The notes under the pieces: model-generated
What the model was told of the DNA's origin: nothing
Seen by the model: only the letters and a program-made list of their open reading frames with translations
Databases searched by the model: none
Translations under genes and position numbers: made by a program
Source of the DNA: an uncultured Lachnospiraceae bacterium
GTDB lineage: Bacteria; Bacillota; Clostridia; Lachnospirales; Lachnospiraceae
Assembly: GCA_910587635.1 (NCBI GenBank)
Contig: CAJUNB010000003.1
Location: 1-64,000, forward strand
Direction: 5' to 3'
DNA length: 64,000 nt
Shown here: in pieces, positions 41,728 to 50,266 of the stretch
Layout of the letters: each line of letters starts with the position of its first letter
How positions within the stretch are numbered: position 1 is the stretch's first letter

Positions 41728-42825
41728 TTACCGCTGCACCCGCGCCCCGGCGCCGCCCATGATCGCTTCCACTTCTTTTTTGCTGGCCATAGTAGTATCT
41801 CCCGGTGTTGTCATGGCCAGTGCGCCGTGCGCCGCACCATAGTTGACTGCCAGCTGCGCATCGCCTGTGGTCATCAGGCCATAGATCAGCCCGGATGCAA
41901 AAGAATCTCCGCCGCCTACCCGGTCCATAATTTCCAGTCCTTTATAGTCTTTTGCTTTATGGATTTCACCGTCTGCCCAGCAGATCGCACTCCAGTCATT
42001 GACTGTCGCTGTCTTGACTTCCCTCAGTGTTGTAGCCACCGCCTTAAAATTAGGATAGGTTTTCGCGGCTTCATTGATCATCTTTTTATAACCATCCAGA
42101 TTCAGCTCCTTCAGATTCTCATCATTTCCTTCCACTTCAAATCCAAGGCAGGCAGTAAAGTCTTCTTCATTTCCAATCATAACATCTACAAACTTGGCTA
42201 TCTCCCTGTTTACTTCCTGAGCCTTTGCCTGTCCACCGATTGCACTCCACATGGAAGGGCGGTAATTCAGATCATAAGAGACTATCGTTCCGTATTTTTT
42301 CGCTGTCTTGATTGCCGCCAGCACCGTATCACAGGACTGCTCTGACAAAGCAGCATAGATGCCGCCTGTATGCAGCCAGCGTACTCCCAGCTCTCCGAAG
42401 ATATACTCAAAATCAAAATCTTCCGGCCTCGCTTTCGAAATTGCTGTATTGGCCCGGTCAGAACAGCCGACTGCACCACGGATACCGAATCCCCGCTCCG
42501 TAAAATTCAAACCATTACGGCAGATACGCCCGATACCGTCTGTCTTCATCCATTTAATCAGGGAAGTATCCACACCTCCCTGATTGATGAAATCTTCCAG
42601 CAACATTCCCACTTCATTGTCTGCAAATGCTGTAATGACAGCCGTATTCAACTGAAAGCATTTTTTAAGGCCACGGATTACATTGTATTCACCGCCCCCT
42701 TCCCACGCACGGAAAGATCTGGCTGTACGAATCCGTCCCTCTCCCGGGTCCAGACGAAGCATCACTTCTCCGAGAGATACCGCATCGAATCTACATTCTT
42801 TAGCCGGTCTTATATTCAAATCCAT
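41728..42825 (-). CDS. kdgK: 2-dehydro-3-deoxygluconokinase (PfkB family)
   Basis: The 365-residue sugar kinase has an N-terminal SLGEVMLRLDPGEGRI motif, a GGGEYNVI substrate-binding motif and the PfkB ATP motif RVGGGDSFASGLIYGL with catalytic Asp. The context (KDPG aldolase, IlvD/Edd dehydratase, GntP permease) points to KDG as substrate, giving KDPG. It is the last gene of the locus, 13 bases after eda. It has an AGGAGGATT site. Length is somewhat longer than the usual 310-330. Confidence 0.88.
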   Translation of the reverse strand: MDLNIRPAKECRFDAVSLGEVMLRLDPGEGRIRTARSFRAWEGGGEYNVIRGLKKCFQLNTAVITAFADNEVGMLLEDFINQGGVDTSLIKWMKTDGIGRICRNGLNFTERGFGIRGAVGCSDRANTAISKARPEDFDFEYIFGELGVRWLHTGGIYAALSEQSCDTVLAAIKTAKKYGTIVSYDLNYRPSMWSAIGGQAKAQEVNREIAKFVDVMIGNEEDFTACLGFEVEGNDENLKELNLDGYKKMINEAAKTYPNFKAVATTLREVKTATVNDWSAICWADGEIHKAKDYKGLEIMDRVGGGDSFASGLIYGLMTTGDAQLAVNYGAAHGALAMTTPGDTTMASKKEVEAIMGGAGARVQR

Positions 42826-42838
42826 GAAGAATCCTCCT

Positions 42839-43486
42839 CTATTTACTGCGGATCTCTTTTACAAGTGCCACCGCTTCTTTCGTCATTTCTTTGATCTTAT
42901 CAAATTCTCCCGCTCTTACAAGCTCTCCCTTTACCATCCAGCTTCCGCCACAGGCAATGACTGACTTACAACTCAGGTATTCACTCAGATTTTTTGGATT
43001 GACACCTCCGGTAGGCATAAATTTCAGGCCTACATAGGGTGCTGCCAGAGCATTGATCATACCCACGCCACCTGACTGTGCTGCCGGGAAAAACTTTACG
43101 GTCCGAAGTCCCCGCTTTACAGCCTGTGCAATTTCAGAAGGGGTAATGCAGCCCGGAAACACGGGTATTTCTTTTTTCAGACAATAGTCCACAATCTCAG
43201 GATCAAAACCAGGACTGACAATAAATTTCGCCCCTGCCCATACTGCCCGTTCCACCTGATCGATCGTCAATACCGTACCTGCTCCTACGAGCATATCGGG
43301 ATATTCCTCTGATATAATTCGAATCCCATCCTGTGCTGCATCTGTCCGAAACGTCACTTCCGCACAGGGCAGTCCCCCTTCACAGAGGGCCTCCGCCAGT
43401 GGCTTTGCATCTTTTGCATCATCCAGTACCACCACAGGTATAAGTCCCAGTTCCGTAATTTGCAATTGCATGTCTATATCTTTCAT
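42839..43486 (-). CDS. eda: 2-keto-3-deoxy-6-phosphogluconate aldolase
   Basis: The 215-residue TIM-barrel aldolase has the KDPG aldolase residues: EVTFRTDAA with catalytic Glu, the Schiff-base lysine in RTVKFFPAAQSGG, and the phosphate-binding MPTGGVNPKN. It cleaves KDPG to pyruvate and glyceraldehyde-3-phosphate. I start it at the ATG at 43486 with AAGGA upstream; a GTG three codons earlier is too close to that site. It is between the dehydratase and kdgK. Confidence 0.92.
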   Translation of the reverse strand: MKDIDMQLQITELGLIPVVVLDDAKDAKPLAEALCEGGLPCAEVTFRTDAAQDGIRIISEEYPDMLVGAGTVLTIDQVERAVWAGAKFIVSPGFDPEIVDYCLKKEIPVFPGCITPSEIAQAVKRGLRTVKFFPAAQSGGVGMINALAAPYVGLKFMPTGGVNPKNLSEYLSCKSVIACGGSWMVKGELVRAGEFDKIKEMTKEAVALVKEIRSK

Positions 43487-43521
43487 TTTACGCACATCCT
43501 TTCTTTTTTCACGTTGACACT

Positions 43522-43551
43522 ATCATACCAGATATTTCCCGGATTCATCAA
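43522..43551 (-). promoter_or_regulatory. Possible internal promoter before eda-kdgK
   Basis: Minus-strand TTGATG (43546-43551) and TATGAT (43522-43527) with an 18-base spacer, starting in the last codons of the dehydratase gene. Confidence 0.4.
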
Positions 43552-45302
43552 GCATTATAGTCAAGATATGCTCCTTTCATCGGGCTGGCTGCATGTTCAC
43601 TGAACAGACGCAATGCCCCTCTCTTATATTTTATTTCACGAGGCTTCCAGTTTTTCTTACGCTCCGCCAAAACTGCATCAATTTCCTCCGGCGTCTTTCT
43701 CTCTCCCTGTATTCCGATTATATTCAGTTTACGTTCCATAACATCGATCTCAATGAGATCGCCTTCCTCTACCAGAGCGATGGGGCCCCCATCTGCTGCC
43801 TCAGGGCTGCAATGTCCGATTACCGGCCCGGTGGATGCCCCGGAAAACCTTCCGTCCGTAATCAGCGCAATGCTCCGTCCCAATTCTTTGTCGCTGCTGA
43901 TCGCCTCAGATGTATAGAACATTTCCGGCATACCGCTTCCTTTCGGTCCTTCATAGCGGATAAATACAGCATCGCCTTTTTCCACTTTGTGATTTAAGAC
44001 AGCATCCAGGCACTCTTCCTCACTGTCGAAAGGCCTTGCCCGGAGTACCGCGCGGAACATCTCTTTCGGACAGGCTGTATGTTTGATAACAGCACCTTCC
44101 GGTGCCAGATTGCCCCGGAGTATCGCAATACTTCCATCTGTACCGATAGCCTTATCATAAGGCCGGATGATATCTTCTCTTGTCACAGAGCTGCCATAGC
44201 GTTTATTGAAATTCTGAAGCCACTTATCGCATCGTTCGTAAAATCCGTTTTTCTGCAGCTCTTCCAGGTTCTCTCCCAGTGTTTTCCCTGTCACAGTCAT
44301 AACGTCCAGATGTAAATGCCGTTTAATTTCTTCCATAATAGCCGGAACACCACCGGCATAGTAGAAAACTTCTGCCGGCCAGCGGCCTGCAGGACGGACA
44401 TCTAACAGATATCTGGCGTTTCTATGCAGTCTGTCAAAGGTATCTCCTGTAATTTCGATTCCCAGTTCGTGTGCAATAGCCGGAATATGGAGCAGACAGT
44501 TGGTACTTCCTGACACTGCCGCATGAATAAGTATGGCATTTTCAAAACTATCCATCGTCACAATATCACTGGGACGCATGTTCTCCATTGTAGCCAGCTT
44601 CACTGCCTGTCTGCCCGCTTCCCTGGCAAATGCCAAAAGATCTGGACTTGTTGCAGGCATCAGTGCACTGCCTGGTAACGCAAGCCCCAGCGCCTCTGCC
44701 ATAATCTGCATCGTAGAAGCCGTTCCGATAAAAGAACATGCACCGCAACTTGGACAAGCATTGTGTTTCGCCCAGTTCAGTTTTTCCTCATCGATTTCGC
44801 CCCTCTGATATTTGGCGCTGTACATACCCAGCTGTTCCAACGTCAACATATCCGGTCCGGCATTCATCGTGCCTCCTGGCACTACGATAGCTGGAATATT
44901 TACCCGGCAGAGTCCCATCAGATTGCCCGGCATCCCCTTGTCACAGCTTGCCAGATAGACTCCTGCATCAAAAGGTGTGGCGTTTGCCTGTATCTCAATC
45001 ATATTGGCTATCATTTCTCTGCTTACAAGGCTGAAATTGATGCCATCTGTTCCCTGACTTTCCCCGTCACACATATCTGTACAGAAATATCTGGCCCCAT
45101 GGCCGCCTTCTTCTACAGTCCCTTTTCTTACTTCTTCTACTAAAACGTCCAAATGGCCGCTGCCCGGATGACTGTCTCCAAAGGTACTGGATATAAACAC
45201 CTGCGGTTTGGAAAGGTCTTCCGGCTTCCAACCGGTTCCAATCCGCAGTGGATCCAGTTCCGGTGCCAGCTGACGCATTTCCTGACTTTTTAATTGACCC
45301 AT
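43548..45302 (-). CDS. IlvD/Edd-family dehydratase, probable gluconate dehydratase
   Basis: The 584-residue enzyme shows the family's iron-sulfur cysteines (FCTDMCDGE, YLASCDKGMPG, CPSCGACSFIGTA) and DGRFSGAS near the end. It belongs to the sugar-acid dehydratase branch rather than classic IlvD: the flanking GntP permease, KDG kinase and KDPG aldolase predict a D-gluconate (or related aldonate) to KDG reaction. No 6-phosphogluconate-producing gluconokinase lies in the locus. AAGGGGA precedes the ATG. The exact substrate is inferred. Confidence 0.82.
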   Translation of the reverse strand: MGQLKSQEMRQLAPELDPLRIGTGWKPEDLSKPQVFISSTFGDSHPGSGHLDVLVEEVRKGTVEEGGHGARYFCTDMCDGESQGTDGINFSLVSREMIANMIEIQANATPFDAGVYLASCDKGMPGNLMGLCRVNIPAIVVPGGTMNAGPDMLTLEQLGMYSAKYQRGEIDEEKLNWAKHNACPSCGACSFIGTASTMQIMAEALGLALPGSALMPATSPDLLAFAREAGRQAVKLATMENMRPSDIVTMDSFENAILIHAAVSGSTNCLLHIPAIAHELGIEITGDTFDRLHRNARYLLDVRPAGRWPAEVFYYAGGVPAIMEEIKRHLHLDVMTVTGKTLGENLEELQKNGFYERCDKWLQNFNKRYGSSVTREDIIRPYDKAIGTDGSIAILRGNLAPEGAVIKHTACPKEMFRAVLRARPFDSEEECLDAVLNHKVEKGDAVFIRYEGPKGSGMPEMFYTSEAISSDKELGRSIALITDGRFSGASTGPVIGHCSPEAADGGPIALVEEGDLIEIDVMERKLNIIGIQGERKTPEEIDAVLAERKKNWKPREIKYKRGALRLFSEHAASPMKGAYLDYNA

Positions 45303-45362
45303 AATAATATCCCCTTTCCGCCTGTCAATACTCTTCTCTATATTCTCTGTCGTAATTTTTTC

Positions 45363-46640
45363 TTATGCAAAAAATGAAATTACCAGAGCCACTACAAAAC
45401 CGGTGGCACCTACCAGTGTCTCCATAATCGTCCATGTCTTCAGTGTCGTCTTTTCATCCAATCCCACAAGAGATTTTACAAGCCAGAACCCGGAATCGTT
45501 GAAATGAGAACATACTGTTGCACCGCCTGCAACAGCTGCCGTCGCAGAACCTACAGAAATCCGAACAAGCACTGCAATAATAAATGCCAGAACAACGATA
45601 GGAAGGTTCATCGTAGCTACTGCTTTACCGATCACATCGCCCAGTCCCGAATACTGTAATACATACCGGAGTACACCGCCACATGCAGTAACAAGCAGAA
45701 TCATTCCGGTAGGCTCCAGTGATTTCGTCATAATCTTTTCCAGTTCTTTCATATTATAGCCATGCTTTACGCCCAAAATGAACATCGCTGCAATTGTCGC
45801 GATCAAAAGTGCTACGAAAGGCTCTCCCAGAAAATTAAATACAGGCACAAGAAATGCCATAGCCTCTACCACACCTGATACTGATTTTAAAATGATAAGA
45901 ATTAGAGGAATCAAAATAATTCCAACGATTGTCCAGAAATTCGGCAGCTTAGACTCATCATAGTCTGCCTGACTCGCTACATGCTCCGGCACCGGAACCA
46001 TATATTTATTCCCACAAATAGTACCCCATACAGGACCTGCCACTATCATGGAAAAGATACCACAGAAAATACCTACGATGATAACCCATCCTAAATCCAC
46101 ATTCAACAGATTTGCGACGAGAATCGGCCCGGGTGTAGGAGGAATAAATGCGTGTCCCACTGCAAGACCTGCCAGAAGAGGAATGGCATAGAACAGAGAA
46201 GACCGTTTTGTCTTCTTTGCAAGTGAAAATGCCAGAGGAATCAAAATAATCAGTCCCGCATCAAAAAATACCGGCATGGCAATGACCATACCCGTAATCC
46301 CCAGTGCCCATGCAGCCTTTTTATCACCAAACCATTTCACCATTGTAACAGCCAACGTCTGCGCTCCGCCTGATACTTCCAATATTGCTCCAAACATGGA
46401 GCCAAGGCCTACCAGCAACGCAATGCCTTTCAAAGTATTTCCTATACCGTCGTTTACAGCATTCACAATATCTGCGGCAGGCATACCCCCGATCAGGCCA
46501 ATGGCAATAGCCCCTACCAAAATGGCAATCATCGCCTGCACATTAAACTTAATAATTAATACAAGTAGTATTATCAGACCAACAATCGCTCCAATTACGA
46601 GCCGTTTAGGATCCAATGCAGTTACTTCTGTCATTTGCAT
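45363..46640 (-). CDS. gntP: GntP-family gluconate:H+ symporter
   Basis: The 425-residue permease has about 12 membrane segments and the family motif region AVGHAFIPPTPGPILVANLL near residue 160. The end GSATAAVAGGATVCSHFNDSGFWLVK is also typical of GntP. It imports gluconate or similar aldonates. I start at the ATG at 46640 with AGAGGAT upstream; the frame reaches back to 46670. It heads the gntP-dehydratase-eda-kdgK unit, from its own promoter (46761-46789), and an operator-like repeat lies just downstream of the start point. Confidence 0.92.
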   Translation of the reverse strand: MQMTEVTALDPKRLVIGAIVGLIILLVLIIKFNVQAMIAILVGAIAIGLIGGMPAADIVNAVNDGIGNTLKGIALLVGLGSMFGAILEVSGGAQTLAVTMVKWFGDKKAAWALGITGMVIAMPVFFDAGLIILIPLAFSLAKKTKRSSLFYAIPLLAGLAVGHAFIPPTPGPILVANLLNVDLGWVIIVGIFCGIFSMIVAGPVWGTICGNKYMVPVPEHVASQADYDESKLPNFWTIVGIILIPLILIILKSVSGVVEAMAFLVPVFNFLGEPFVALLIATIAAMFILGVKHGYNMKELEKIMTKSLEPTGMILLVTACGGVLRYVLQYSGLGDVIGKAVATMNLPIVVLAFIIAVLVRISVGSATAAVAGGATVCSHFNDSGFWLVKSLVGLDEKTTLKTWTIMETLVGATGFVVALVISFFA

Positions 46641-46729
46641 ATCCTCTCTTTCTTCTTTTAATTTTAACACTTCAAGCGCTTCATATACTCATCTGATCTT
46701 TTTCCCCTCTTTCCCCCTTTTATTCTTTA

Positions 46730-46741
46730 TTTATCAGACGT
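46730..46741 (-). promoter_or_regulatory. Operator-like element 1 of the gluconate locus
   Basis: Minus-strand ACGTCTGATAAA at about +13 to +24 of the gntP transcript. It matches 47632-47643 at 11 of 12 positions. ATCAGACGTCATATGAT around it is an imperfect dyad. Confidence 0.5.
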
Positions 46742-46760
46742 CATATGATTTTATGAATTA

Positions 46761-46789
46761 ACTATACAATTATCTGTAATTTTCGTCAA
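46761..46789 (-). promoter_or_regulatory. Sigma-A promoter of the gluconate operon
   Basis: Minus-strand TTGACG (46784-46789) and TATAGT (46761-46766), 17-base spacer. Leader of about 115 bases. Confidence 0.75.
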
Positions 46790-46829
46790 TACATCCGATC
46801 TTTTGTCTTTGAAATTCTATTTTTTGCAC

Positions 46830-46864
46830 AAAAAAGAAGGCCTGTTTCCTTTCCATAGCCTTCT
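46830..46864 (-). terminator. Terminator of the FadR-type regulator gene
   Basis: Minus-strand GAAGGC/GCCTTC stem followed by TTTTTT, 18 bases after the regulator stop. It makes the regulator and the gluconate operon separate transcripts. Confidence 0.75.
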
Positions 46865-46881
46865 TCTTTTGTTGATTTTTA

Positions 46882-47601
46882 CTATTCCCTGTTTTTTATA
46901 TTTTGATGCTCTTTCTGCAATTTAATTATTGACTGTCTATTAAATGTCAGATGTGTCACCATGGCGCATCTGGCTCCTATTGGATCTTTATCCGCAATAG
47001 CACAGGTGATTGCACGGTGCGTATCAATTGTTTCCTGCATCAAAGTCCTGTGTGTTAAATTCGCAAAAGTCATAACCGCTGTATTGATTATTGGTACTAA
47101 TGTTTCAACGACACGATTTTTGCTGCATTTTGCAATGCATGTATGAAATGCAATGTCTTTCGGAATATGATTTTTTCCTTCCAAATATACCTGTTCTGTT
47201 TCTTCACACAACTGCTTTAATTGTTTCAAATCTTCCTGTGTGGCATATTCTGCTGCCTGCGCAGCAATTTCCGGCTCCAGCATGAGACGAACCTCAAAAA
47301 GTTCCAGAGCTAACTTATATTTATCCTGTAATTTAGACAGCCCCAGCGGATCGTCATCTGAAAAGGCCGTAGCGATGACAAATGTGCCGGATCCTCTTCT
47401 CACTTCTAATATCCCTTTGGTAGTCAGACCCTTTACAGCTTCCCGGATTGTACTTCTGCCCACCCCGAATTTTTCAGCCAATTCAAATTCATTTGGCAGC
47501 TTTTTTCCGATTTTTACCGGCTCTTTCAAAATATAATTCATCAGTTCATCTTCGATCTGAGGGCCCAAAAGCCTCTTATCTACTTTATCAATTTGATACA
47601 C
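46882..47601 (-). CDS. FadR-subfamily GntR transcriptional regulator
   Basis: The 239-residue protein has an N-terminal winged helix (KKLPNEFELAEKFGVGRSTIREAVKGL, residues 33-58 split) and an all-helical FCD effector domain with metal-type residues (FHTCIAKCSKN and a THRAI segment). FadR/UxuR-type members sense sugar acids and repress catabolic operons. It starts with GTG and a GGGAG site. It has a perfect promoter and a candidate operator shared with the gluconate operon, so autoregulation is likely. Effector is probably gluconate, KDG or KDPG. Confidence 0.88.
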   Translation of the reverse strand: MYQIDKVDKRLLGPQIEDELMNYILKEPVKIGKKLPNEFELAEKFGVGRSTIREAVKGLTTKGILEVRRGSGTFVIATAFSDDDPLGLSKLQDKYKLALELFEVRLMLEPEIAAQAAEYATQEDLKQLKQLCEETEQVYLEGKNHIPKDIAFHTCIAKCSKNRVVETLVPIINTAVMTFANLTHRTLMQETIDTHRAITCAIADKDPIGARCAMVTHLTFNRQSIIKLQKEHQNIKNRE

Positions 47602-47631
47602 GACTTATTACTCCCTGCCTGTTATCTCTTT

Positions 47632-47643
47632 TTTATCAGACAT
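47632..47643 (-). promoter_or_regulatory. Operator-like element 2, regulator promoter
   Basis: Minus-strand ATGTCTGATAAA at about +26 to +37 of the regulator transcript, 11 of 12 identical to the element at 46730-46741. It directly abuts motif copy 4. Confidence 0.5.
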
Positions 47644-47667
47644 TACCCTCCGTGAACAAGGGAACAC
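47644..47667 (+). repeat. 24-bp interspersed motif, copy 4
   Basis: TACCCTCCGTGAACAAGGG and an AACAC end, in the 5' leader of the FadR-type regulator. Transcription from the promoter at 47675-47703 would begin at or within one or two bases of its end. Confidence 0.6.
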
Positions 47668-47674
47668 TTATATT

Positions 47675-47703
47675 ATTATAAAAAACGACTTTTCCCCTGT
47701 CAA
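47675..47703 (-). promoter_or_regulatory. Consensus promoter of the FadR-type regulator
   Basis: Minus-strand TTGACA (47698-47703) and TATAAT (47675-47680), both perfect, spacer 17 bases. Confidence 0.85.
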
Positions 47704-47756
47704 GAAATGAGATTCTCATCCCCTGTATGAGAACAAAAATATATTTTACAGATAGC

Positions 47757-47800
47757 AAAAAGCGAAGCTGTCACCGCTTATGACAGCCCCGCTTTCTTTT
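47757..47800 (-). terminator. Terminator after the hydroxyacid dehydrogenase gene
   Basis: Minus-strand AAAGCGGGGCTGTC pairs with GACAGCTTCGCTTT, followed by a TTTTT tail. It ends the pgi-dehydrogenase unit. Confidence 0.8.
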
Positions 47801-47864
47801 GTTTTTCCATTTTTCTGAATTTTATTATTATGGAATTATCCAGAGTCCATTGTCAGATCGTACG

Positions 47865-48824
47865 TTACCTATTTACGATATTTCTGTCTTTCCCATTCAG
47901 ATATGCCTCTATATTTTGAAAAACCTCTTCTACAATGCGGATTCTAGCTTCTGTAGCCGCCCATGCCATATGGGGCGTAATCAGCAGACGATTGCTGTCC
48001 TGAATCCGTCCAAGCAAATTGTCCGAACCGATCGGTTCTTTTTCTAATACATCCAGACCGGCAGCCTTTATTTCTTCATTCTGAAGCGCCCAATACAGAT
48101 CGGCGTTATTGATGACCGGCCCGCGGGCTACATTCAACAAAATAGCTGTCTGTTTCATCTTCTGCAATGCGTTCTTATCAATCAGCCCCCGCGTTCTCTC
48201 ACTGAGCGGACAATGAAGAGATAGAAAATCCGATGTACGCAATAGCGTATCCAAATCTACTCTTTCATATTCCGTACAACTACTCTTCCCTGATGCAGAA
48301 TAGAATATGACATGGCATCCAAATGCCTGGGCAATACCGGCCACTTTTCTTCCGATATGTCCCATTCCTACAATACCCCAGATTTTATCTTTTAATTCTA
48401 CAAAGGGCAAGTCAAAATTGGAAAACCGATCCTGCGCACCATATGTCCCATTCTTTACATAGTCGTCATAGTGGCGAAGATGCTCCAACAGATAAAACAA
48501 CATGGCAAATGTATGCTGGCTCACCGCATCTGTACAATAATCTACTACATTAGCTACTTTGATATTTCTGCCTCTGCAATAATCAATATCCACACAGTCA
48601 TAGCCCGTGGAAAACAGGCAGATCAATTTGACATTGGCAGCATCTTTCAGTGTACTCTCATTCAATGGTGCCTTATTACCAATAATAATATCCGCATCCC
48701 CGATTCGCTCTGCCACCTGCCGCTCTACTGTATTATCATAACATATTACTTCACCAAATTTTTCAAAGCAGCTCACTTCCACATCTGTTCCGACACTGTT
48801 TCGCTCTAATATTACAATCTTCAT
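47865..48824 (-). CDS. D-2-hydroxyacid dehydrogenase
   Basis: The 319-residue NAD-dependent enzyme has GMGHIGRKVAGIAQAFG (nucleotide binding), the catalytic Arg in LNVARGPVI near 232, and the TPHMAWAATEARIRI motif with catalytic His and the family Trp near 283. It resembles glycerate dehydrogenase/hydroxypyruvate reductase. It starts four bases after the pgi stop and has only a weak ribosome site, so translation is coupled. Its substrate, perhaps hydroxypyruvate or a keto acid, is not shown. Confidence 0.88.
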   Translation of the reverse strand: MKIVILERNSVGTDVEVSCFEKFGEVICYDNTVERQVAERIGDADIIIGNKAPLNESTLKDAANVKLICLFSTGYDCVDIDYCRGRNIKVANVVDYCTDAVSQHTFAMLFYLLEHLRHYDDYVKNGTYGAQDRFSNFDLPFVELKDKIWGIVGMGHIGRKVAGIAQAFGCHVIFYSASGKSSCTEYERVDLDTLLRTSDFLSLHCPLSERTRGLIDKNALQKMKQTAILLNVARGPVINNADLYWALQNEEIKAAGLDVLEKEPIGSDNLLGRIQDSNRLLITPHMAWAATEARIRIVEEVFQNIEAYLNGKDRNIVNR

Positions 48825-48828
48825 ATGC

Positions 48829-50178
48829 TTACAGTCTCTTCAGCAGTTCTTCTCTCTGTGCCTCATAGCCTGGCTTTCCGAGAAGTGCAAACATATTTTT
48901 CTTATAACTCTCCACACCCGGCTGATTAAATGGATTTACTCCTAACAGATATCCACTGACACCGCATGCAAATTCAAAGAAATAGAACAACTGCCCCAGG
49001 TAATACTCATTCACTTCCGGTACATTGACCACCAGATTCGGCACCTGGCCATCTGTATGGGCAAGAATCGTCCCATTCATGGCACTTTTGTTTACAAAGT
49101 CCACACTTTTGCCTGCCAGATAATTCAGGCCATCCAAATCTACCGGCTCCTCTCCGATCAGTATTTCTTCCCGGGAAGTTTCAATATTGATAACTGTCTC
49201 AAAAATGATCCTTGCGCCGTCCTGGATAAACTGCCCCATGGAATGCAAATCTGTCGTCAAATCTACGCTGGCAGGCAAAATTCCCTTTTTATCTTTTCCT
49301 TCGCTCTCGCCATAAAGCTGTTTCCACCATTCCGATACAAAGTGCACGCACGGTTCATAATTTGCCAGAATTTCCACAGCTTTTCCTTTTCTCAGGAGAA
49401 TATTTCTCAAAGCCGCATATTTCAAGGCATCGTTCTCTGCAAAGTCTGCTTCGATTGCCTGTTTTCTGCCTGCCTGTGCTCCTTCCATCAGCTTGTCAAT
49501 GTCTGCGCCGCTCACAGCGATAGGCAGAAGGCCGACCGCCGTCAGCACGGAAAAACGTCCTCCCACATCATCCGGCACTACAAATGTCTCATAGCCTTCC
49601 TCTGTGGCCAGTTTCTTTAAAGATCCTCTTGCTTTATCCGTTGTAGCATAGATACGTTTTGCCGCCTCTGCTTTTCCATATTTTTTCTCGAGCATTTCTT
49701 TGAATACCCGGAATGCAATAGCCGGTTCCGTCGTAGTACCGGATTTGGAAATCATATTGACGGAAAAATCCCTGTCTCCAATCACATCCATCAAATGTTT
49801 GATATACGTGGAACTGATCGAATTTCCTACAAAATAAATCTCCGGTGTCTTACGGATACTCTTGTCCACCATATTATAAAAGCTGTGTCTTAAAAATTCG
49901 ATTGCTGCTCTCGCACCAAGATAGGAGCCTCCAATACCGATCACCAGCAATACTTCTGAATCTTTCTGAATCTTCTCTGCCGCTTTTTTAATCCGGGCAA
50001 ATTCTTCTTTATCGTAGTCTTCTGGAAGGTCAATCCATCCTAAAAAGTCGTTTCCTGCCCCTTTTCTGGAAAGAAGAAGGTCTTTTGCATCCAATGTCAG
50101 CTTTTGCATTATTTCCACTTCATTGTCACTTACAAAAGGTGCCGCTTTTGCATAATCGAAAGTTACTTTTTTACTCAT
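48829..50178 (-). CDS. pgi: Glucose-6-phosphate isomerase
   Basis: The 449-residue enzyme is the compact Firmicutes PGI with the SIS folds: LVIGIGGSYLGARA, ISKSGTTTEPAIAFR and DDVGGRFSVLTAVGLLP, and a conserved Glu/His active-site region (LHSMGQFIQDG). It interconverts glucose-6-phosphate and fructose-6-phosphate. A promoter at 50238-50266 and an AAGGGAGCGG site precede it. It is the first gene of a unit with the hydroxyacid dehydrogenase. Confidence 0.96.
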   Translation of the reverse strand: MSKKVTFDYAKAAPFVSDNEVEIMQKLTLDAKDLLLSRKGAGNDFLGWIDLPEDYDKEEFARIKKAAEKIQKDSEVLLVIGIGGSYLGARAAIEFLRHSFYNMVDKSIRKTPEIYFVGNSISSTYIKHLMDVIGDRDFSVNMISKSGTTTEPAIAFRVFKEMLEKKYGKAEAAKRIYATTDKARGSLKKLATEEGYETFVVPDDVGGRFSVLTAVGLLPIAVSGADIDKLMEGAQAGRKQAIEADFAENDALKYAALRNILLRKGKAVEILANYEPCVHFVSEWWKQLYGESEGKDKKGILPASVDLTTDLHSMGQFIQDGARIIFETVINIETSREEILIGEEPVDLDGLNYLAGKSVDFVNKSAMNGTILAHTDGQVPNLVVNVPEVNEYYLGQLFYFFEFACGVSGYLLGVNPFNQPGVESYKKNMFALLGKPGYEAQREELLKRL

Positions 50179-50237
50179 TTCTTCCGCTCCCTTTCACCAT
50201 AATTTTCACATACCAAAATACCCTGTTGCATGGTCTA

Positions 50238-50266
50238 AGTATAGCAAAGCTGCACCCTTTTTTCAA
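50238..50266 (-). promoter_or_regulatory. Sigma-A promoter of pgi
   Basis: Minus-strand TTGAAA (50261-50266) and TATACT (50238-50243), 17-base spacer. It overlaps the last bases of the GH42 gene. Confidence 0.75.
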
